Assembly: GCA_009767595.1 (NCBI GenBank)
Contig: VSDK01006509.1
Span: 30,136-94,135 of the forward strand
Reading direction: 5' to 3'
DNA length: 64,000 nt
Source of the DNA: Symbiodinium kawagutii
Lineage: Eukaryota; Sar; Dinophyceae; Suessiales; Symbiodiniaceae
Within the stretch, counting starts at the first letter, position 1; every line of letters begins with the position of its first letter. Below are positions 54,721 through 64,000 of this stretch, in pieces. Under the pieces are notes generated by a model. That model made no database searches. It was not told the DNA's origin and saw only the letters and a list, made by a program, of their open reading frames with translations. The translations under genes and the position numbers were made by a program.

Positions 54721-55934
54721 CGTGTGACGTTTGGGGCTTCGATAGGCTCACGGATGGTTCTGGTGGGTGGGAACCAGCATGGGGGGTGGCTCATGATGAT
54801 GGTGGGAGGTCCAGTTGGGTTCATAAATCCATCGAGATTTGATACGTCACCAGCTCTCGCAAGCTATTTCGGGTTCAACTGTGAGTGTGTCAAAATGGAT
54901 CTACCATTGATCTCTCTCTGCCAATTGTGTTTAGCCCGTTAGCCTTATATTGGTTGTCTTCAAAACGTGGCCACCGGGGAAATTGTGACATGTCAGGAGA
55001 AACGAGTGGCTCCATATCGGAACCTCATGTTCGGAAGCGTCAGGGGGTGGCATTGTACCAGGGAATTCCATGATGATCATGATGGCAGTTGTGGCAGGTG
55101 GGGTGCGGGTGTGTGTCATATGTTCTTCGACTTTAGGACATGTGTCAGTGCAATCTCGGATTTTCGGAGGATGTCGAAGTTTAGGATTTGACGGGCCCAC
55201 ACCCAACATGGATGAAAACGGCCCATACCGGCTAATTGCTTCCATGTCTGATCCACAATATCGTCAACCTCTGCAATTACCGCAACATGCAATAAGGTGC
55301 CAACCAACTTTATTTAGATATTTGAATTGCTAATTCAGCTAGCGGGCACAGCTCTCAGATAGCTTCAAAGTCAAAAAGTCAAGAGAATTGCTAATAAATC
55401 TACAAATATTATATACAAATCATTGCAAAACAATAGCTGGCCCATGATCCAAGAACTCCGAGATGTTGGAGCAACTGGATCCCCGGCGGACCATTTGACA
55501 CCCCTAAAAGACCTGCAGGAGCTTTGCCCTGAGCTGCGAGCCGATGCAGCTGCGAGCCGGACATGCGACTAAGTTGCAACTGGTGCTGGGGCTGACTGTG
55601 TTGCTGTGGTGGCTGGGGATGGCTGGGGATGGCTGGGGATGGCTGGGGTACTGCTTTGCTGCCCATTTTTCTTGTTTTCTCTACTCCTGTGTTGATGCAT
55701 GGCACCCACCCGTCCGAAACTCCATGGCACATTTTCCTGTTTCGGCGAGCGCCGAGAGCTGCGGAGCAGCTGAGATCCTTTGTACATGTCCAACGAGTTG
55801 GGCTAAAGCAGTGGGTAAACCACCACGACTCAAAAAGCAAGCTGCCATACAAGGCCATTAGCAACCACACATGCAATGCGCATTGTCTGCCAAGCACTGC
55901 AAGCGATCTCCCTGGCTGAAAGCTGAATCTGGAG
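54721..55934. other. Intergenic spacer between tandem SLC44 genes
   Basis: About 1.2 kb separates the stop of gene B from the start of gene A. It includes four copies of a 10-bp GGCTGGGGAT unit at 55612-55651. A small plus-strand frame at 55444-55572 begins MIQELRDVGATG but has unremarkable codon use. No promoter motif recognised. Confidence 0.5.
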
Positions 55935-58900
55935 TCACGGCATGGTCATGCTGAGCGGGTCACCCGGCGACAGATCCGGCACACCCTCGATGAGTGCCTC
56001 ATCGGCCGGTGCCTCATCTTGGAACAACTTCGGCATGGAGTAGTCCTGGAGACACATCGAACGCGAGTCATGAGCGAGTCTCCATGGGAGCCATTGCCAC
56101 AGCTTTCTGAAGTCTCTGTGACTGAAAAAGGAACATAGATGAACACATACAGAGAGAGGCCATTATATATCTATTGTATATATTCATATTGATTCTTTAT
56201 TGTTCTTTATGTAGCCGGCTAGCTGATCACAACGCACATGTCGAAATCCTGCATGATTCCAACATGGCAGAAAAATCCTCAAGACCCCAAGCAACCGCCA
56301 GCATGTCATTGCCACTCAATTCCCAGTCTGGTTACAGGTCGCTCCCGGCTATTGGGGTGTCACTTTCTTCAGCTCCTTCTTGCGCCGGTCCAAACAACCC
56401 AAGCCAATGTAGTCGTCCACAGATTCAACAAAACCACAAGCTCGAGAATAAATAGTGGGCTCTTCATCTTTCTCCTCCCGAATCTTTTGCACAATGTAAG
56501 CCTCAGTCAGACTTACAGCAGAAGTAACAGCTTCAGAACTATCGTGATGCTTCCGCTGGAGTCAGAGCATGATTTTTATCAAAACCTACCCAAATATCCC
56601 ATTTGTATGTTTATCACAAAAACCCATCCATCCCATCATCTACCACCCGTTGCAGGCACCCCACCCAGGTTTATGGCTCAAGCTCATTCCACTGCCTCTG
56701 CTGCAGCACCTTCCCGCAAAGGTTGGTCTTCTATGGTCATGAGTTCAGGGGCTGGTGCTACCAGTGACTGCACCAAGTGGCAAAAAGAATTGTGTCAGAG
56801 ACAGTGTCAAAGATCATCATGAACGGAAAAGCCATCACGAATGCCACTGCTGCACCCAAGAGAGACAGGAACATTGGATTTTGGACGTAGTCACTGCTGA
56901 ATGGATCTGTAAAGCCAGGATAGCATCTGACAATCACCTCGAGCACAAGCCCCCCTTCATGCCACAGGCTGCTTTGCTTCAACACGACTCCACTATACCA
57001 CAGGGCGGCTGCAAGACTCAGAGTTGCTTTGCTGGTCACCCTAACTTTGGATGGCTGGCGCTGGCTGAACAGAAAGCAGTGCAGGTGAAATAGGCGCGAC
57101 TCATGCATATAAGCGTTAGCATCTTTATTATTAAATGATTATGTAAATAGGCATGTATGTGCATACATGAAGGATCATGTAGGTAGACAACTAGATGCTC
57201 TGAATTGCTCCTGGCGACGCAAGTCTGAAAATATCCCAAGGAGGTGATTGCCCCCAGGCCGGCCAGTTGGAAGACCCAGGTGGCGCCATTCAGGATGTTC
57301 ACCTCATGAGACAATTGACAGCTGTGGATGGTGCGTGCTTCCCCTGATGAATATGAATGCAATTCATGGGAGATTCATAAGATTAACCTCACCCATATAT
57401 TTGATGCTAGATCTCCAGCTTGTTTTCGTAAAAGTGGGGTGGTCAGAACGTGCCATTCACACATTGAGGCCATTGGACCACTCGGACTGTGATAGTTTGC
57501 ACATGGGGAAACCTATTTCAAACACAGCTCTCTTGACTCAAACCCAGCTGGAGCAGTCCCCGGCCAGAATGCTCGGACGGCAATCAACATCAACAGTCAT
57601 TAGAAATGTGTACCATGTATCTCTCAGAGATTGAAGAGTAACAATGGAGCAACAACACTCATACGCCAGTATCTCAATGTACCTTCGGTGACCAGTACCG
57701 CTCTGAAAGTTTGGTTTCATGAGCGCTTACATACAAGGCTTACAATCTCTCCACATATCTCAACTATCTCTGCTATGTCCATCCAATCCGAATGCGCCAG
57801 GGTCACTGTGGTCATGAACTCAGAGTTCACCATCGATGCATGCAGGGCCGAGTCAACAAAGGGATGCGCATTGAGTGCCAAGTCCATGTAAGCATTGCGG
57901 CACCAAGGCTCGAAATGATCCAAGTAGACGAACACCAACCAGTCACAACAACAGTTCCTGAGCTATGCTTGGTGCAAATGGGAAAATTTACTTTACAGGG
58001 GAGCCATAGATTGCCCCACTCATGAATGCCTGGATGATTTACCCATCAACGAATCCAGTGAATGTATCTGGATGCATCTGGACCTTTGCTAATCCATCTC
58101 AGTCTTAGAAGTAAGAGGTGACAATGTGACAAGGGCCCAAAACCCAGAGAAAAATCTCCATCCATCTCCATTCTAATGATTGATTCTGGCCATTGTGTTT
58201 CCGCGTTACCCTTTCTGTGACTAATTGCAGATGTTTGATGATTTTTCCATTCTCCGTAATGTACTCTGCTTTGTCCTCGCCGTCTTTTCAGGACAGGCAA
58301 AACGCCGTACTGCCCAACCACCGAACTCGTAAAGAGACGGCCCAGTGTGATGCAAAAATATGCTCAAACACACATGGAGGGAGACAGAGAGGCAAGGGGG
58401 GACAGGGAGAGGATGTTTCTGGTGCGCTTCCCAGGATAGCGAGGTGTTCTTAGCTTGTTCTTTGGCAAGCAGGGCCCGGCGCCTGGATCCCACCAAGGCT
58501 CAAAAAGGAGCAGGAGTTGCCCTGGAACTGCACTATGAAGGCAGCGGCCCCCATCACCAAGCGGAAGGGCTGACAGAAACCCACCACGAGGCCTCCCAGT
58601 ACCATGGATCCGAAATGATATCTGAGGCACCTGGGCAAACTGCGCTGCTGTGCTGAGGTTCGCTGGAAAATGACCCCCGAATCAAATTACGAAATGTTGA
58701 TTGGCGACACTAAATCCAATCAATCCTATTCCTAAAGCAATCCTTTGGCCGGTTATCTCCGGGCCGGTTATAATCGCAACTCCTCCGTGCCGTCCAAGCG
58801 CGTATAGTAGCCCCGCAGCAGGCAGCACAAGGGGACATGGCCTCCGTTGCGGCTCAAGCCTCCCGCGAAGACCCAGAGCTCTGCCGTGTACATGATGACG

Positions 58901-61900
58901 AAATCCTCAGCGAAGCTGTGAGGATAACGCCCCCGGGGCGTCGGTCTACTGGGGCCGTGACCTTCACTTGTGCCAGGGTCGCCGACCCTGGCACCTGCTC
59001 ACATTCAAAAAAGGACACCGCCAGGTGCTGTTCACTGGGCTTCCTTATAGTTGCTCTACTATGACTCTTAAGTTCTACATTCTTGCGTGGACTCATGGTG
59101 TGCCAGTCTGCCATCTGATCCCACCAGATCCAAATGAAGAGGCTCCGAGATGGCGGTGATGATCCTCAGGCAAAAATCCAGGTTTCAGCAGCATGAGTTC
59201 AAAGGGTCGAGGAGCTTACTGCACTGAATGGATTTTAGAAACTCTGACTTTCTTTGGGGGTGAACCATCCTTCCGCCAGAACATGCTGGAACCAAGAGCG
59301 TGAGCGACGTGAGACCAAACAACTTCACTTCCCGGAAAGTCTGGCTTCGTAGGGAATCTGTACATTTTAGGGGGCCAGGGAGGGTGAACACAAGCGAGGA
59401 GGCATGCATTTAGATGCGCCTGAAACGTTACAACTGCTTCTGCCCAGCATAGGTAGGTAGACAAAGGCAAGTTGGCTCTGTGCGAAGCATTTTAGGTTCC
59501 AAAAGTATAGCGTTCGGCAATCGAGTCGGCAACATCAGCAACTAGCCATGCTAAACATCCAAACATTCACTGGCCAAGGGCCGGGCATGTTCGTCCACAA
59601 GCACCAGAAAGCAACTGCCAGCAGCATGGCCAGCTGCTTCGCCGATTGACCTGAGATGCGCTCTGTTGCCACAGGGCAACAAGTGACCTCTCATGCCCGA
59701 CAACTACGGACCGCTGGAGCCGCCCTAAGAAGTACCGCTGTGTGCACAAAGCAAAGCAGCCCAAGCCCAACACCTGGGGGCAGCCGAGTCGCATGGGATC
59801 AGCCACTGCTGGCCCTCATGGTCATGAATCACCTCCTTCTCCAGTTCCGAAGTTAAGATCATGCCTCGGAAGCGCCAGGCCCTGGCGCGGCGCCAAGCAT
59901 CCAGATCTCCAGTGTGACCCCGGGCTTGCAGCGAAAGCCCAACAGTCCAACGGTCCACTGACTCAAAGATATTCCAAGTGGATCAAAGGCCTTGTGCTTC
60001 ATTCTCTGACTATTCTCTGACTATTCTCTGACTATTCTCTGACATTTTCTGACCATTGACCCAGCATGACCCAACGATACTCTGTCAAGGCCTTATGGTT
60101 CAACCCTGGGTCACCTTCCCAGCGGGGTAGCCCCCATGGGTAGCCCCCATCCCTCACCATTTCACCATCATCTGCCGGGCTGCTGACCACGGCCACACAG
60201 GCCAAGTCAACCAGAATTCGCGAGGCAAGTGCCAGCACTGGCTCCAATTTCAACCTGGGATAGCTGCTTCCCAAGATCCATTTAGGCGGGCGGGAAAGGT
60301 TTGTTGAATTTGTGATGATGGTCACGACTTGGGGGGTTATACATATTGTAAAGTTTTGGAAGGGCTTTCAAGCAGTCCAGAACCTTGCAGAAAGCGTAGC
60401 ATTTGCAGCACTTATCACGAATCCACAAATTAAAATTCCTCACTGCAACTCTTCAAATTTCAGCTCGAAGGATGAGTTCGACAAAGCCATCAGCCGCTGC
60501 TTTTGAATATCATCAGCCACATCGCTGTCCATGTTTAGGCATATGGGGGTGTCCCTGCAATGCAAGAAATGTGCAGTATGCGTCAGTATGGAGCCACTAT
60601 ACAAGGCAACCCTATCAAGCTTTCAAAAACTTGAAAGCCCTACAAATTCTAGGGTTTTGAAGCGTAGGGCGGCTGTGTGTCAACCATCGAATTCACCTGT
60701 TTTTTCATGTCGCCAAAATGCCAAGGGGAGTGGCAGAAAACGCGTCCAAGCAACGACGGCGTCTCAAGTACTGCTTTGCAGGACCATTCGATGCATTCCA
60801 CGGCAAGATCGGTGGCTTCCCTAAGGGACGGCCCGGCCGACAACCCACGACTTCCAGCAACTGAGTCGTTTCAAACACTGAGTCGTGCTTGAAGCATGTA
60901 TGAAAAGGTTCATTGTGATCGATTACAATTGTCAGAAATAATTTCATATAACTACCGTAGAATTGCACAACGGTGTAGCATGTGTATTGTTTCCTTTAGA
61001 AGCTGCCATTAGTGTAACTGTTTACACAAGTGAAAGTCGGACATTGCTTAATCTCTTACCTACAAACGCCGCTGTCCCAGGCTGCGCCAGCGGATCGATC
61101 ATGCCAAATATTCAGTACTTCAGTGCCCTGTGATTCCAAATGACTGGCCATTGGAATGCCACTGGGTAAGCCTCATCAGCCCACCTAGCTCCAAATCGCT
61201 CCCCCAAAGCAATGGTTACCACTGGCCCTGGTTCCGCTGCTTCTCAGCTGCTTTAGTCTCATGGAGATGGTCGCCAAGGTGATGCCAACGAAGATACCCG
61301 CAAAGCCAGCGGCGCCATCCTTAAGCCATTTCCACGTCCAGTATCGTCCAGGTGGCTTTCCACGTCCAGTAGCCTTTAAAGAAGTTAAACAAATCTGAAT
61401 TGTTCGAGTACATACATGTTATTCATCATGGCAAGGAAGCAAGCATGACACCCACAGCAAATTATACCTCAAGATCTTTAGAATCGAGAACCTACCAGCA
61501 CATTTACCTTTCAATGATCGAACATGGCTGGAATCTAACCTTGTCCCTTCGTGGCTCTGCCAAAAGGGACCCCATTTGCTTCTGCCTGGTGCATTGTTTG
61601 GCGCAGGCCCTTGCAAGGAAAAATGCAACGTTGGTGCAATCCCTGACGTTAGTGTCCACTATGCCAGTATGTGTGATCCAAAGTGATGCATTCAGTATTT
61701 GCCACCCAACAATTCACAGAATCCAAAACGTTCCACCAATCACCGGTCTCCACGTCGCAAAATTGACCAGAAAGTGTCAGTGCTTGACGAGTCATATTCC
61801 AAATCTTCCCACGCATTCCACCACACTCAACTTTGAAACACTCAATGTCCCTTTCACCGTTGACATCGAAATGTTCAAGCAGCAAAAAATGCGGTGTAGC

Positions 61901-63509
61901 GTCAGTCAACTTGTGACCGGTGCTGCCCCAAATCTGTCCTTCGCCCCGCCTGGATTGTCACAGAAGCTGAGGCGTCAGAGAAAGTCTAATTAGGATTTCC
62001 ATGAATTTCAATCTACTTCTTCTGGCTGGTTGTCGTGCAATGCAAGTGTACGAAAAACGAGGTGATCCTTTTTTGGCTGTGCAAGCTGGCCATGGTTGAA
62101 TTCAGTACAGGTTGGGTGACCGAAATTAGCTGATCAAAGCATGAAGCTTCTACAATAGTGCCATCAGCACCGTTATTCCAGGGTGCATTGGAGGGAGCTA
62201 TGGTGTTGCCATGCCTCCAGGCATAGAGGTAGTAGAGGCCAGTGACAAGCGGCCCCAGAGTCAGCAGGAGCATCCCAGCACGCACGAGAACGGCAGCTCG
62301 GAAACGCAGCAAAGTCATAAAGACGTAGCTCATGATGACACCTTAAGATAGCGAAACCGAAACATCGTAGTGCCATGCAATAGTTGCACTCAACAGTTAC
62401 CCTCACTGACAGTTTCCTCCTGAGAACATGGCTAGTCGGTACATGATGGTACATGGCTGGTTGGCAAAATGGCTATACTCCAAGGCCATCCAAGGTGCCC
62501 AAGCCAGCTGCCACAAGCAATGGCCAGTAGGAATTGATCAAAGTGGCCCAGAAATTCACCTGAAAGCTACGTGAAGCTGCCATCGTGGCATCTGATGACA
62601 TCTGATTGGTGGTGGCATCTGGCAATTGCCACCTCTTGGCCAACCAGAATGGTCAATTTCATCCAAATGGCAGCCATGACCAACTGCTTGAACCATCGAT
62701 GATCATCCAACCAGCGATGATCTATCAACCAGTACCGTAATTTATGGCCGATGACTGACCGGCTTCATGATGAACCACTTGATATGCACCAAAGACTGAT
62801 GGCCAGCGTTCCAGGGAGCCCTTCGCCAATCAAGGGCGTCACACATCTTGGGAAATGTTCGCAGGGTGATCTTTTTTGGGAGCCCATGGATAACTTGGTG
62901 CTTTGTAGTGTTGCATGTTGCATCTCTTTGCCCAGGCCATGGGACATGAAATGATGGTACCATGCGGTGCCCAGCACACGCAAAGGTCGGGCCCTGAAAC
63001 CCTAACGTCAGAAAACAATACGGTAGAGTGACCAGGGGCAAACAAAAAAAAACATGCCAATCCTGCTGCAGTGTGCCAGAGGCGTCTGGTCGATCCACTT
63101 CTGCACTTGCACTTCCAGATTGTACACCCATGGTTTGCACACCATATCCACGAAAGGAGCCTTGGCATAGCCGTTGGCCAAACCCCACCCTGCTTAAACA
63201 CGATGATACCAATAGTGATGGAAAGAGATGGAAAGGAGGAAAACAAGAAAACTGGAGAAAATCCAATTCAAAGACCAGCAAAATCTATTCAAAATCATTC
63301 AAACACAAGCACCAACAAGCCAAACAAGCAACAACAAGCACCATCAATTGTCGGGTGGGCAGCCACCACTCTAAGGGCACATTTTGAAGCGCGCTCACCA
63401 GCTGACATGCCCCTGCCCGCCAGCTGCGACCCACCAACTTTGCAGCTAAGTGGCCGATGTGTAGGATTTCACCTGGTACAACGTAAAGTTGCCTCTCCAG
63501 TCTCTCAAC
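55935..63509 (-). CDS. Gene B: SLC44 choline-transporter-like protein, 3' part (17 exons)
   Basis: Second SLC44-family gene, head-to-tail with gene A; its 5' exons lie beyond the window end. Exons, 5' to 3': 63509-63455, 63160-63077, 62559-62499, 62341-62218, 61949-61904, 61319-61249, 60820-60755, 60254-60166, 59650-59587, 59164-59146, 58905-58802, 58630-58502, 57957-57807, 57302-57219, 56937-56782, 56501-56376, 56045-55935. They give 512 residues plus a TGA stop. Paralogous blocks with gene A include DWRGNFTLY, FVDMVCKPW, SYVFMTLLRFRAAVL, PLVTGLYYLYAW, FWCLWTN, YHFGSMVLGGLVVGFCQPFR, EPWCRNAYMDLALN, VNILNGATWVFQLAGLG and FPFMMIFDTVSDTILF. It ends DYSMPKLFQDEAPADEA and a further 19 residues. 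Of 16 introns, 7 start GC, 5 GA and 4 GT; all acceptors are AG/G. The equivalents of gene A's first six exons are not found in 63510-64000, so the gene is cut by the window, not truncated. Confidence 0.82.
60001..60060. repeat. Short tandem CTCTGACTATT repeat in a gene B intron
   Basis: Four to five 11-12 bp copies within the intron 59651-60165. Confidence 0.85.
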
Positions 63510-64000
63510 CTACAGCCCATTGAGGCTGCGGTGGGCTGAACTTGTCCTACCAAAGGCACCGCACATATCCACCAAACGTTAACGCTTCGCGCGTGTAGAG
63601 CTCAGTTGAAAAGCCTCGTTCTGAATTTCCTTGGCCTATGGACGTCTACGGTAACATCACGCTTGTACAAGCTACTGAAGAAGCACGCTTGGCGCAAGGA
63701 CGCGCGTGTTCGTGGGCTTCTGCATGATACCTGGAACAGCCCCTAATAGGCTAAACATGGCTAAACAACAAAAGGGCCAATGATATTGTGAGTGCTCATC
63801 AATTGATTCCTTTCTTGGCGCACCATCACCATTTCATCCAATTTCTGTATTAGTAGGATCTGATCGAAAGGACGTCTTCCATCTGAAAGCGAGATGCACG
63901 ATCGAATCGCTGGAGTCCACCCCCTCCAGTTGTCGTAACCCCGACGCTGGAGCCACCACTGCTGTAGGGGGCGATGTTGCAATTGGGGCAGCGGTTGGCA
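63510..64000. other. Gene B intron or unplaced 5' sequence
   Basis: The sequence upstream of the first identified gene B exon. A minus-strand frame at 63982-63761 (QQWWLQRRGYDNWRG) is open, but it does not match gene A's preceding exon (51607-51422) and could not be joined with certainty. Confidence 0.4.

Noticed and set aside
1-64000. CRISPR arrays, bacterial defence systems, tRNA or rRNA genes
   Set aside because: The tandem repeats are simple or megasatellite arrays without spacers, and no bacterial gene organisation or RNA gene signature was seen.

Overview
The window looks like nuclear DNA of a dinoflagellate, most likely a symbiodiniacean. The evidence is threefold. Genes are broken into many short exons. 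The introns I can place begin with GT, GC or GA about equally often and nearly all end AG before an exon-initial G. Long stretches hold only simple repeats and shadow ORFs. I saw no bacterial operon, rRNA, tRNA, CRISPR or insertion-sequence structure. All confidently read coding is on the minus strand, which fits unidirectional gene blocks.

Layout. 1-4.5 kb: an ATGT microsatellite and two or three isolated candidate exons. 4.5-10.0 kb: gene C, an unrecognised minus-strand gene read through nine exons, all joined in phase 0; two further coding-like exons lie upstream to 11.1 kb. 11.1-35.5 kb: mostly repeats (two GAT arrays, one with a homogeneous 84-bp unit), one good isolated exon at 14.6-14.7 kb and a short tyrosine-recombinase-like motif near 34.2 kb. 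35.5-37.5 kb: an uninterrupted minus-strand gene for a pentameric ligand-gated ion channel with an EF-hand in its intracellular loop and an extra C-terminal membrane segment. 42.1-54.7 kb: gene A, an SLC44 choline-transporter-like protein in 21 exons, read from probable start to stop. 55.9-64 kb: gene B, a head-to-tail SLC44 paralogue of gene A whose last 17 exons are in the window and whose 5' end lies beyond it.

The most interesting result comes from aligning genes A and B. The proteins align almost without gaps across the membrane core, but only about six intron positions are shared. Ten B introns and eight A introns are at private positions. Eight pairs of these lie within 6-36 nt of each other, and two B introns (one flanking a 19-nt exon) have no partner in A at all. 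Donor dinucleotides also differ at shared positions. This is a compact natural record of intron gain, loss or shifting. The intronless channel gene has a spliced-leader-like sequence upstream and may be a retrogene.

Exon boundaries were deduced by hand from reading frame, AG/G acceptors and paralogue alignment. They need transcript confirmation, especially at the 5' ends.
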